Shown: positions 37,389 through 45,260 of the stretch, in pieces | Position numbering within the stretch: position 1 is the stretch's first letter | Layout of the letters: the number at the start of each line of letters is the position of its first letter | NCBI RefSeq assembly: GCF_900109945.1 | Contig: NZ_FOBX01000005.1 | Location: 62,001 to 126,000 of the forward strand | Reading direction: 5' to 3' | Source of the DNA: Bradyrhizobium sp. OK095 | GTDB taxonomy: Bacteria; Pseudomonadota; Alphaproteobacteria; Rhizobiales; Xanthobacteraceae | Length of the DNA: 64,000 bases | Translations under genes and position numbers: made by a program | The notes under the pieces: model-generated | What the model saw: the letters and a program-made list of their open reading frames with translations, nothing else | The model's database searches: none | What the model was told of the DNA's origin: nothing

Positions 37389-38003
37389 TCAGGAATGCGC
37401 GAAAATGTCCTCTTCTTCCCAACCCTGGAGGTCGAGCAGGCAGCGGGTCGGCAGGAACTCGAAACAGGCTTTTGCCAGCGCCGTGCGGCCTTCGCGGACC
37501 AGCATGGCATCGAGCCGCTCGCGTAGGGCGTGCAGATGCAGCACGTCGGAGGCGGCGTAGGCGAGCTGCGGCTCGGTCAGGCTATCGGAACCCCAATCGC
37601 TGGATTGCTGCTGCTTGGAGAGGTCGACATTGAGCACCTCGCGCACGAGGTCCTTGAGGCCATGGCGGTCGGTGTAGGTGCGGATCAGGCGGGAGGCAAT
37701 CTTGGTGCAATAAATCGGGCCGGTCATGACGCCAAAGGTCTGGTACAGCACCGCAACGTCGAACCGCGCGAAGTGGAAGATCTTGGTGATCTCAGGATTG
37801 GCCAGCAGCGCCTTCAGGTTCGGCGCATCGGTGTGGCCCTTGGGGATCTGCACCACGTCGGCGCTACCGTCGCCGGGCGACAGCTGCACCACGCAGAGCC
37901 GGTCACGGTGCGGGTTCAACCCCATGGTTTCGGTGTCGATCGCCACCGCCGAGGTGTAGCGGGACAGGTCGGGCAAATCGCCGCGGTGCAGGCGTACGGT
38001 CAT
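37389..38003 (-). CDS. Ribonuclease D-like 3'-5' exonuclease
   Basis: A 204-residue DEDDy exonuclease consisting of the catalytic domain only. Asp23 and Glu25 are in VAIDTETMGL, the second Asp in FHFARFDVAVL, and the Tyr and last Asp in AYAASDVLHLH. Full RNase D has extra HRDC domains, so this is the short alphaproteobacterial form usually annotated as ribonuclease D. It acts on the 3' ends of structured RNAs. It stands upstream of lptC on the same strand. Confidence 0.92.
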   Translation of the reverse strand: MTVRLHRGDLPDLSRYTSAVAIDTETMGLNPHRDRLCVVQLSPGDGSADVVQIPKGHTDAPNLKALLANPEITKIFHFARFDVAVLYQTFGVMTGPIYCTKIASRLIRTYTDRHGLKDLVREVLNVDLSKQQQSSDWGSDSLTEPQLAYAASDVLHLHALRERLDAMLVREGRTALAKACFEFLPTRCLLDLQGWEEEDIFAHS

Positions 38004-38119
38004 GGCGTTTCAAAACCTTGGGTCGAATCGGTCTGTCGGCATCATAAGCTAATCGGATGGGTTGCGATTTAGCCATTGGAGCCGGGCGGCGCAAGCGCGA
38101 GATGCCCTTAAAAGCCAGC

Positions 38120-39445
38120 TCAGATCGCCGCCAGCATGATGCAGATCATCGCCGCGACCGTGGTGCGGCTGGGGCCGTCGCGGAACGCATAGATGATGGG
38201 ATCGTCGGGCATCTCGCGGCGATGCGCCATCATCAGGGCGCGGCCGAACCAGTACAGCAGCAGCGGGTTCAGCAGCCATAGCATCCAGGGGCGGCTGTAC
38301 AGCGGCATCACTGCGGAGGAAGACACATAGAGCGAGAACACGGTCACCGCGTTCATCGCGCTCGCCGCCGCCATGGCGCCGATGATGTGCAGATCGGTGA
38401 CGCGATAGTCGCGGTTGGAGGGATCGGCGAGGCCCGCCGTCTCGCGCATGCTGAGCTCGCTGAAGCGCTTGATCAGCGCCAGCGACGTGAACACGAACAG
38501 CGAGAAGATCAGCAGCCATTCCGACAGCACCACGCCGACACCGACGGCGCCGGCGATGATGCGCAAGCTGTAGAGGCCGGCGAGCGTCACGACATCGACC
38601 AGCATCTTGCGCTTCAGTACGAGCGAATAGGCGATGGTGGTGGCGAGATAGCCGCCGAGCACGCCGAGGAACAGCGGCGAGATGCAGAGGGAGGCGGCAA
38701 CCGCGAACAGCCACAGCGTGGGGATCGCAAGCAGTGCCGAAGAGATCTTGAGATCACCGGCCGCAAGCGCGCGATGGCGCTTGGTCGGATGCTGCCGATC
38801 GGCGGCGAGATCCAGGAGATCGTTCATCAGATAGGCGCCGGACGCACAGGCCGAGAACGCCAAAAACGCCAGCAGCGCATAGCCGAGCGTGGCAAAATTC
38901 AGCTGATGCGCGGTGATAACAGGCACGAACACCAGCGTGTTCTTGGCGTATTGATAGACCCGCAGCGCCTTCGCCCAGGTTTTGAGACTGGCGCGGCTGC
39001 GGTTTTGGCTGTCGATGCGATCTATCGAGCTGCGATCGAACGGCAGCTTCTCGCCCGCCGCGAGATCGGCCGGCGTCACGACGCCATCGAAGCCGAGATG
39101 CGCGGCGATGCCCGCCGCGTGACCCGCAAAGCGCCCCGCGACGAGATAAATTTTTGCCCCCCGCGCCCGTGCCGCCAGGGCCTGGTTCAGAACATCGGAA
39201 TCATAGGGCAGATGGGCGTAATCGATCTCGGCCCGCGCCAAAATATCCGTGAGCGCCGCCATGCCCGGGCGTCCGCCCGCACCGAAGCGGCCAAGCATGA
39301 GGGCAGGCCTGGAGAACAGCGTTTCCATCAGCAGCTCGGAGCGCAGCAAGGCGCCTTCGAGATCGATCACAAGCGCCCGCGCAGCCGCCGGACTTGCCGA
39401 CGGTGTGGGGACGCCAGAATCGTACTGCCGGGCAGGCTGCTCCAT
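38120..39445 (-). CDS. HAD-like domain fused to a UbiA-family prenyltransferase
   Basis: A membrane protein of about 441 residues. The N-terminal about 170 residues look like a HAD phosphatase fold (ALVIDLEGALLRSELL, then KIYLVAGRFAG), but the usual D-x-D is D-x-E at residues 28-30. The C-terminal part is UbiA-like with NDLLDLAADRQHPTK and KRKMLVDVVTLAGLYS supplying the two Asp-rich motifs, and about eight membrane helices. Such fusions resemble the decaprenyl-phosphate phosphoribose synthases of actinobacteria (DprP) and rhizobial NoeC-like proteins; with the DprE1/DprE2-like pair at 47-49 kb this suggests polyprenyl-phosphate-arabinose synthesis. The start is uncertain: ATG at 39445, 39472 or 39538. 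Confidence 0.85.
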   Translation of the reverse strand: MEQPARQYDSGVPTPSASPAAARALVIDLEGALLRSELLMETLFSRPALMLGRFGAGGRPGMAALTDILARAEIDYAHLPYDSDVLNQALAARARGAKIYLVAGRFAGHAAGIAAHLGFDGVVTPADLAAGEKLPFDRSSIDRIDSQNRSRASLKTWAKALRVYQYAKNTLVFVPVITAHQLNFATLGYALLAFLAFSACASGAYLMNDLLDLAADRQHPTKRHRALAAGDLKISSALLAIPTLWLFAVAASLCISPLFLGVLGGYLATTIAYSLVLKRKMLVDVVTLAGLYSLRIIAGAVGVGVVLSEWLLIFSLFVFTSLALIKRFSELSMRETAGLADPSNRDYRVTDLHIIGAMAAASAMNAVTVFSLYVSSSAVMPLYSRPWMLWLLNPLLLYWFGRALMMAHRREMPDDPIIYAFRDGPSRTTVAAMICIMLAAI

Positions 39446-39725
39446 CCGAAAACGCTCTATTGACCGCAACATGACCGGCCCAAGGACTGGGGGAGGCCGG
39501 GGAGCAGGGAAATGGACGGTCGGGAGCCTAGGGGGCATTCGCTAAAAGCGGCTTAATTCAACCGGAGATGGGGCGGCCGCCACGCGATGCCCCGGTCCAA
39601 TCGATGCCCCCGGCTGTTGCCCGGATCCCACAACCCGCCGCGAGCTTCATATTCCAGCCGACCTTGTGGCATGCGCACCGTGGAAATCGTCCCGGCCTAC
39701 CCTATCTGCCAGTTTCGCGCCCAAC

Positions 39726-41012
39726 ATGAATCAGGTGGTCATGACCGAACAGACGCTAGCTGTGCCGATCGACGATCAACAGGAACGCCCGCGCGGCTTT
39801 TCGCGCTACCAGTCACTCCTCATCGCGCTGCTCGCGTTCACGCAGTTCACGATCATCCTCGACTTCATCATCATGTCGCCGCTTGGCGCCATCCTGATGC
39901 CGGCGCTCGACATCACGACCGGACAATTCGGCATCGCGGTGTCGGCCTATGCGTTCAGCGCGGGATTTTCGGGCATTCTCGCCGCCGGCTTTGCCGATCG
40001 CTTCGATCGCAAGCGCCTGCTGCTGTTCTTCTATGTCGGCTTCACGCTCGGCACCCTGCTCTGCGCCGCCGCGCAGACTTACCATGTGCTGCTGCTCGGC
40101 CGGATCGTGACCGGATTGTTCGGCGGCGTGATCGGCTCCGTCGTGCTGGCCATCGTCACCGACCTGTTCGCGCTGCATCTGCGCGGCCGCGTGATGGGCT
40201 TCATCCAGACCGCTTTTGCCGCGAGCCAGGTGCTCGGCATTCCCGCCGGACTGTTTCTCGCCAACCACTGGAGCTGGCATGTCTGCTTCATCGCGATCGT
40301 CGGCCTGTCGATCGTGACGATCGCCGTCATCGGCTTCGCGATGGAGCCGGTGGATGCGCATCTGAAGCTGAAGCAGGACAGAAACCCGTTCCATCATCTG
40401 ATCGCGACGATCGGAGAGCCGCGCTACACGCTGGCCTTCGCGGTCACGACGCTGCTGGCGACGGGCGGGTACATGCTGATGCCGTATTCCAGCGCCTTCA
40501 CCGTGAACAATATCGGCATCGATATGGCGCATCTGCCGACGATCTATCTCGTCTCCGGCCTGTTCAGCATCGTCACGGGGCCGCTGGTCGGCCGTGCCAG
40601 CGACGCATTCGGCAAATACCCGACCTTCGTGTTCGGCTGCGTGATGACCGTCATCATGGTGCTGATCTACACCCATCTCGGCCACGTCTCGCTGGCGATC
40701 GCGATCACCGTCAACGTGCTGATGTTCGTCGGCATCTTCTCGCGCATGATCCCGTCGCAGGCGCTGATCTCGGCGATCCCCGATCAGAGCCAGCGCGGCT
40801 CGTTCAGCGCGGTCAGCGCATCACTCCAGCAACTCTCCGGCGGCCTCGGCTCGGTGTTCGCCGCAGCGATCATCGCGCAGCAGCCGGATGGTTCGCTGCT
40901 GCATTTCGAGCGGATCGGCTACGTCGTCGTCACGACGACGATCGTCACGATGGTGATGATGTATTTTGTGCAGAAGGCGGTGGCGGATCGGGCGGGGAAA
41001 CGGGTGGTGTGA
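39726..41012 (+). CDS. MFS transporter
   Basis: A major-facilitator-superfamily permease of about 428 residues and 12 predicted membrane helices. The motif-A loop between helices 2 and 3 reads GFADRFDRKRLLLF, typical of drug or sugar efflux proteins, and helix 5 has AASQVLGIPAGLFLAN. Substrate cannot be told. ATG codons at 39726 and 39741 are both possible. It is the last core-like gene before the accessory island; its stop is followed by AT-richer DNA. Confidence 0.88.
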   Translation: MNQVVMTEQTLAVPIDDQQERPRGFSRYQSLLIALLAFTQFTIILDFIIMSPLGAILMPALDITTGQFGIAVSAYAFSAGFSGILAAGFADRFDRKRLLLFFYVGFTLGTLLCAAAQTYHVLLLGRIVTGLFGGVIGSVVLAIVTDLFALHLRGRVMGFIQTAFAASQVLGIPAGLFLANHWSWHVCFIAIVGLSIVTIAVIGFAMEPVDAHLKLKQDRNPFHHLIATIGEPRYTLAFAVTTLLATGGYMLMPYSSAFTVNNIGIDMAHLPTIYLVSGLFSIVTGPLVGRASDAFGKYPTFVFGCVMTVIMVLIYTHLGHVSLAIAITVNVLMFVGIFSRMIPSQALISAIPDQSQRGSFSAVSASLQQLSGGLGSVFAAAIIAQQPDGSLLHFERIGYVVVTTTIVTMVMMYFVQKAVADRAGKRVV

Positions 41013-41027
41013 GGGGGAAGCAGGCTT

Positions 41028-41046
41028 ATACAATTATAGATTGTAT
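41028..41046 (+). promoter_or_regulatory. Perfect dyad upstream of the kinase operon
   Basis: ATACAAT at 41028-41034 and ATTGTAT at 41040-41046 flank TATAG, a perfect 7-5-7 palindrome lying 69 bases before the first gene of the operon. No T-run follows, so it reads better as an operator than as a terminator. Confidence 0.45.
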
Positions 41047-41115
41047 GATACTGCGTTGTAACTTTACACTAGACAAATCATTCCAGTTAAGATGACTTAG
41101 AGACGGGAGGAAGTA

Positions 41116-41571
41116 ATGATAGCTATAGGGATTCGCGCGGCACCGAGCGCTGTGACGTTTGCTATCATCGACACCGACCAGAACTCTATCGTCAACGTCG
41201 AAAGAATAAAAATTCCTGCCGCCTTCGAAACGCCGGACGCCTTAAAATACGTTCGCTCGAATCTGCTCGATATCCTGAGGGAGTATGAAGTTGAGCGTGC
41301 AGGAATCCGCGTAACCGAGCCCAGCGCTGACGGTGCGAGCGTTGAACGCATTCAGATCGAGGGCGTGATCCAAGAGGCGTTCGCCAGCTCCGACCTCAAA
41401 GCCTACTACGTTGGCCAGATTGCTTCCATCTCGGCCCGAGTCGGATTCGACAGAGCTCGGTTCAAGCCCATGGTAGCCGGCGAAGATAGTCCAGGCGTAG
41501 AGAACTGGGAGAAGATGACGAAGGAAGCGCGAGAAGCAATCCTCTGCGCGATGGGAACCAAGGATGCTTAA
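41116..41571 (+). CDS. Unknown protein, possible RNase-H-fold, first gene of a kinase operon
   Basis: A 151-residue soluble protein that I do not recognise. The opening strand IAIGIRAAPSAVTFAIID, the turn and second strand, then a helix and VERAGIRVTEPSADGAS with a following helix recall the RuvC/RNase-H fold, but the first-strand Asp needed for catalysis is missing (Arg at that place), so it would be inactive or merely similar. GGAGGAAG precedes the ATG. It overlaps the kinase gene by 8 bases. Base composition is less GC-rich than the surrounding core genes. Fold assignment is a guess from pattern only. Confidence 0.6.
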   Translation: MIAIGIRAAPSAVTFAIIDTDQNSIVNVERIKIPAAFETPDALKYVRSNLLDILREYEVERAGIRVTEPSADGASVERIQIEGVIQEAFASSDLKAYYVGQIASISARVGFDRARFKPMVAGEDSPGVENWEKMTKEAREAILCAMGTKDA

Positions 41572-42607
41572 GCCTTACCAGAAGGCCGAACTCACGTTTG
41601 ATATTATCAAGGAGATCGGTCAGGACGGACAGAATTCAAAGACCTATATCACGCGCGACCATCAGCTGGACGCAGAGATCGTTACCAAGCAAATATTGAA
41701 ATCGAAGCTGAACTCCCCGACCGAGTTTTTTGCCGAGTCCCAGGCACTATATGCCAGCGCGCATCCTAACGTGGTTCAGGTGCACTACGCGTGCTTCGAT
41801 GCTGACCACGTCTACATTGCGATGCCCTATTATCAGAAGGGCTCAGTCAAAGGGCTGATGGCTACCAGATTTTTGACGGTCCGTGAGATCGTGATCCTGG
41901 GCACGCAGACTCTGAGCGGCCTGCACAACATCCACTCGAAAGACCTCGTCCATTTTGATGTAAAGCCGGACAACATCTTACTCTCGCCTCGCGGCGAAGC
42001 CCTTGTCTCGGACTTCGGGCAGGCCAAGCAAATGAACTTCAGTGGTATTGCCGCGCAGGATCGACACTATGGGAAAATGATACCACCAGAGGCCACTGTG
42101 ACCGATCATTTCGATCGGTCATTCGACATTTACCAGGTTGGCCTGACGCTATATCGCATGGCTAACGGAAACGATCATTTCAACCAGCAGTTCGCGAAGT
42201 ACGGGCCGCCGGCCACCTTCGATAAGGCGGCGTTTAGATATGACCTTCGCAATGGCAAGTTCCCGGATCGATCATCATTTTTGCCGCATATCCCGAGCAC
42301 CCTCCGCAACGTAATCAGGAAGTGCCTGCAGGTTGATCCGAAGGACCGGTATGGCTCCGCCATCGATGTCGCTAACGCCATGGCCGGCATCGACGGCCCG
42401 TCTTTGGATTGGTGCTATGCACCCCAAGGGACCACAAGGCTCTGGACAAAGAACAAAAATGGAACAAAATACGATTTGACCGTTAACCCGGATGGAAGCT
42501 CGGTTTGTTTGAAATCCGTGAATGGCGGTAAGGCCAGGCGCGTCGGCGATGCTTGCAAGACAAAAATTACCGACCCAGAGTTGAAAAAGCTCTTCGGGAG
42601 CCATTGA
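41564..42607 (+). CDS. Serine/threonine protein kinase
   Basis: A 347-residue Hanks-type kinase with no membrane segment. The ATP lysine is Lys42 (IVTKQIL), the helix-C Glu is Glu58 (FFAESQAL), the catalytic loop is VHFDVKPDN (Asp132, Lys134, Asn137; HFD instead of HRD), and the DFG motif is at 150-152. These residues predict an active enzyme. The C-terminal about 70 residues after the kinase fold (from LDWCYAP) form a small separate domain I cannot name. It overlaps the gene before it by 8 bases and the 61-residue gene after it by one base. Located in an accessory island, so a role in defence or stress signalling is plausible but unproven. Confidence 0.9.
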   Translation: MLKPYQKAELTFDIIKEIGQDGQNSKTYITRDHQLDAEIVTKQILKSKLNSPTEFFAESQALYASAHPNVVQVHYACFDADHVYIAMPYYQKGSVKGLMATRFLTVREIVILGTQTLSGLHNIHSKDLVHFDVKPDNILLSPRGEALVSDFGQAKQMNFSGIAAQDRHYGKMIPPEATVTDHFDRSFDIYQVGLTLYRMANGNDHFNQQFAKYGPPATFDKAAFRYDLRNGKFPDRSSFLPHIPSTLRNVIRKCLQVDPKDRYGSAIDVANAMAGIDGPSLDWCYAPQGTTRLWTKNKNGTKYDLTVNPDGSSVCLKSVNGGKARRVGDACKTKITDPELKKLFGSH

Positions 42608-42792
42608 TGAAACTGAAGAATCGACCAAGAAGGTACGTGAAGCGCTCGGATCTGCCGGGGCGGCTTTTGCGTGCAAAGAAGGTCGTAGTCGGTTCTGAGA
42701 GAAGACCCAAAGACCGCAATTTCGCGACCGTTGAGATAGACGCAAACTTCTATTTCACCTTCTGCCAAGGCGCGGATCAAAAGAACCGCTAG
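42607..42792 (+). CDS. Small basic protein, third gene of the kinase operon
   Basis: A 61-residue protein starting in a TGATG overlap with the kinase stop codon, so translation is coupled. The first 40 residues are strongly basic (MKLKNRPRRYVKRS and LLRAKKVVVGSERRPKDR), the rest is neutral with FYFTFCQG. It could bind nucleic acid or be the kinase substrate. No family is recognised. The coupling and the absence of other frame support make it likely to be real. Confidence 0.6.
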   Translation: MKLKNRPRRYVKRSDLPGRLLRAKKVVVGSERRPKDRNFATVEIDANFYFTFCQGADQKNR

Positions 42793-42945
42793 GGCGTCTT
42801 ACCACCCGCCTCCGAAGCTCGTTCAACGCCATAAGTGTCCTGTGGACTGCGCGCCCTTGGCGCCTCTAAGAGCGGCGAACCCATCCCCCGCCATGAGGCG
42901 CATATCAGCTAAGCGCGCGAGCTCATGTCGGCTCGTTCGAGTTTG

Positions 42946-42960
42946 ACCTTGAGTCAAGGT
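42946..42960. promoter_or_regulatory. Perfect 7-1-7 dyad before the HEPN-like gene
   Basis: ACCTTGA-G-TCAAGGT at 42946-42960, with TTGACC overlapping its left arm, lies 50 bases before the start at 43011. The shape resembles MerR-family operators; no regulator gene is adjacent. Confidence 0.35.
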
Positions 42961-43010
42961 GCGCGTGGCGCTTGGAAGAACACGCTGCCAACCCAAATAG
43001 TGGAAGTATA

Positions 43011-44042
43011 ATGGACGACGATATTCTTGCTCATTGTGGGGCTTGGCTAAAGCCCGGCGTGCATTTGGTTGTATTGCCGTGGGCACGCGCCCTCGTCGAA
43101 GAACCCATCGAATTCGTAGAAGAAATAATCATCTTTCCGCGCGGAGAAGTCTCGTTTGCCTCACTTAACATTCAACAACACGGCGCCGAAGGGAGCTTGG
43201 CATGGTATCAATCCGCTGCTTCGGGCATCGACCTTGAAACCTTCGTCGATCATACGTTGATAGCGTTTCCTTTGAGCTTCGACTGGGATGCAATGCACGG
43301 CTACAGCCACCAAGGCCATCTGGATTTCATCGGGTTGCTTTCCGAGAAGGCCGATTCTCTCGCGCTGGATTTCATACGTTTCCAGCTTTGCCGCTTGGAC
43401 CTTGTCGACACCGTTCCCGCCAAGGCGGGGCAAATCGACAACAATCACATGATGGCTGGGGTCTTGCTCTACAATAACGACATAAAGCAAGGCTGCATTA
43501 TAGGCGGCGCTGCCTTCACTCATTTCCCAACAAGGGGATTGGGCTTGGTAGTCGACCCTTTTCACGCCCCGTTTTTGCCTCTGGACGGAGAGGTCGGACA
43601 CCAGGTTGCTCATGCCCTGAAGCTATACGGTGCGTTGCTAGAGGTAGAGGATCAGTCGCTTAAGTTCGTTCAAGCGATTTCACTACTTGAATTTTTGTCT
43701 GATCCTTACCGTTATCAGAAGTTTGTAGACGTAAAGAAAACAGTCGCGCGGTACGTAGCCAAAACAACGGAAGATTATCATAATCTACTTGCACGTTTTA
43801 AGGAATTGACGGGCAACAAGGATCCGCAAACCGAAATTGAGAGAGGTTATCGGACCCTGATCGTCCACCTGGGAAAGAGATTGAGAGAGATCCTGCCTGA
43901 TGCTGGTTCTCGCCGAGAGTTGTTCCGCGAATTGGATGGGTACTTACGTCCAATCATCGGGCACATGATTGAACATTCCGACATGAAATGGAGCTCCTAT
44001 GTCGAAGTACGGAAAGAGATGAAGCCTTTTTTGCCTTCGTAG
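43011..44042 (+). CDS. Unknown protein with a C-terminal Apea/HEPN-like R-x4-H motif
   Basis: A 343-residue soluble protein, not recognised as a whole. Residues about 220-343 are helical and contain Y-R-T-L-I-V-H, where Arg281 and His286 form the R-x4-H motif of HEPN ribonucleases; the sequence around it recalls Apea-like HEPN domains, which commonly carry Y-x-x-R-x-x-I-V-H-G. The N-terminal 200 residues are mixed strands and helices with no motif I can name and could be the sensing part. The ATG at 43011 follows GGAAG; the open frame extends 13 codons upstream from a TTG without support. Its location in a region with a kinase operon and toxin-antitoxin genes supports an RNA-cleaving defence role, as inference. 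Confidence 0.7.
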   Translation: MDDDILAHCGAWLKPGVHLVVLPWARALVEEPIEFVEEIIIFPRGEVSFASLNIQQHGAEGSLAWYQSAASGIDLETFVDHTLIAFPLSFDWDAMHGYSHQGHLDFIGLLSEKADSLALDFIRFQLCRLDLVDTVPAKAGQIDNNHMMAGVLLYNNDIKQGCIIGGAAFTHFPTRGLGLVVDPFHAPFLPLDGEVGHQVAHALKLYGALLEVEDQSLKFVQAISLLEFLSDPYRYQKFVDVKKTVARYVAKTTEDYHNLLARFKELTGNKDPQTEIERGYRTLIVHLGKRLREILPDAGSRRELFRELDGYLRPIIGHMIEHSDMKWSSYVEVRKEMKPFLPS

Positions 44043-44198
44043 TAGAATACCCCGCTTGCATCTGTCGGCTTCGAATCCGCCCCTCTCCGCGAATCCCGCC
44101 GTGCGACACAGGCACCGGAGCCAGTTCGTCCGCCAAGTCCACCATCTGAAGAACTGAAGGGGAGTTCCGCTTACTAGAAAGGCCATCCAATATTGGTC

Positions 44199-44490
44199 AT
44201 GGCGGTAAGTGCAGATCTCGGCGAAGCCGCTTGAAAACTTTATAACAGAATCGGTCGCGTCGGGCCGCTACCACTCCAAGAGCGGGGTGCGGGAGGGTGT
44301 GCGGCTCATTCAGAATCGTGAAGCGCGGTTAGCTGCATTGGACGCCGCGATCGCACGTGGCCTCGATGACGCTGATGCGAATCGGGTGAGATCAGCCCCG
44401 AAGTCTTTGACCGGCTGGAACGAAATGAGCCGGCAAGACGGCGTGATCGCCGTTATCATCGCGGAAGCTGAAGCCGACTACAGCGCTTCA
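44199..44490 (+). pseudogene. Decayed parDE toxin-antitoxin remnant
   Basis: ATG at 44199 opens as MAVSADLGE, but one extra base near 44222 throws the frame into a stop; in the next frame the ParD-type antitoxin continues (PLENFITESVASGRYHSKSGVREGVRLIQNRE, positions 44227-44325) through AALDAAIARGLDDADA. After about 44380 another frameshift is needed to follow the expected SPEVFDRLE ending. From 44443 the reading VIAVIIAEAEADYS resembles the first residues of ParE, then homology stops. So a parD with two frameshifts and only the head of parE remain; neither product can be functional. Confidence 0.75.
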
Positions 44491-44507
44491 CATGTCGCCC
44501 CCCGGAA

Positions 44508-45251
44508 TCAGGGCTTCCGCGGGTCATCATCGAAGAAATCACTTTGCCTCGGATCGTGCCGCTCGCGTTCCTCTGCGGGCGCTGTGGGGCGGCCGGCAAG
44601 CTGAGCCTCAGCCATGAAGTATCCGTCAGCGAAGACCCTGAGCATTTCGACCTTCGTCTTGTCGTCGACGCGCGGAATATCACGGGCATCGATGACGCGA
44701 AGTTCGCGCTCCGGCTCACGGCCTTTCACCTTTGGCACGCTGAAATCCAGAATCTGGAATTTGGCGCCTGCAAGATCAGGATCATCTGCCAGAAGCTCAT
44801 CAACGAGCGTTACGAAAAGCGACAGACGCTCCTTTGCGAGGGGATTCTGCCGCCAGAAGCTGAACCAAGGGAACGTGAGTTGTCCCCCCACTCCGTACAA
44901 GAGCGGCGGATCGAAAGGCACCATCAGCCCGCGGCCAATGGAGTAGTACCGACGATCAATGGACTGTACGAAGTCGGGCGACACAGAGGCAAAGTGATCC
45001 CGGATCAACGGGAGCACCCCGAGCAAATTCTGCCGGACATCGGCACGTTTCACAGCCCGCCTGATACCTTCAACGATCTCGTCGTAAGGCTGATTGAACA
45101 CCAACATATCGCGAGCGGCGAAGAACAAAGAATTATAGTTGAACGTTGGTGGGCTGTTCGCGAGCGTTACCAGCTTTTTGCAGGTGCGCTCAGATGTGGG
45201 CTGCCAATTCCGCGCGAGATGCTGAACGGACGGCACTTTCAGTTTTGCCAC
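44508..45251 (-). CDS. Unknown protein paired with a Panacea-domain antitoxin (candidate toxin)
   Basis: A 247-residue soluble protein of unknown family. Recognisable stretches are CKKLVTLANSPP, LFFAARDMLVFNQPYDEIVEGIRRAV and YGVGGQLTFPWFSFWRQNP; the tail is rich in charged residues (AEERERHDPRQSDFFDDD). No catalytic motif is evident. The GTG start at 45251 sits 9 bases after the stop of the Panacea gene, and its GAGG ribosome-binding site overlaps that stop codon, so the two are translated together. Panacea antitoxins pair with many unrelated toxins, so this gene is a candidate toxin. That role is inferred from position alone. Confidence 0.6.
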   Translation of the reverse strand: MAKLKVPSVQHLARNWQPTSERTCKKLVTLANSPPTFNYNSLFFAARDMLVFNQPYDEIVEGIRRAVKRADVRQNLLGVLPLIRDHFASVSPDFVQSIDRRYYSIGRGLMVPFDPPLLYGVGGQLTFPWFSFWRQNPLAKERLSLFVTLVDELLADDPDLAGAKFQILDFSVPKVKGREPERELRVIDARDIPRVDDKTKVEMLRVFADGYFMAEAQLAGRPTAPAEERERHDPRQSDFFDDDPRKP

Positions 45252-45260
45252 GTTGACCTC

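Noticed and set aside
41013..41115. Search for a duplicated tRNA-Leu 3' end as an attachment site
   Set aside because: No stretch resembling the tRNA tail was found in this gap, and no integrase gene lies in the island.
42823..43086. Minus-strand open frame of 87 codons before the HEPN-like gene
   Set aside because: It overlaps the start of the better supported plus-strand gene and shows no family pattern; it may be a fragment of an older gene but cannot be shown.
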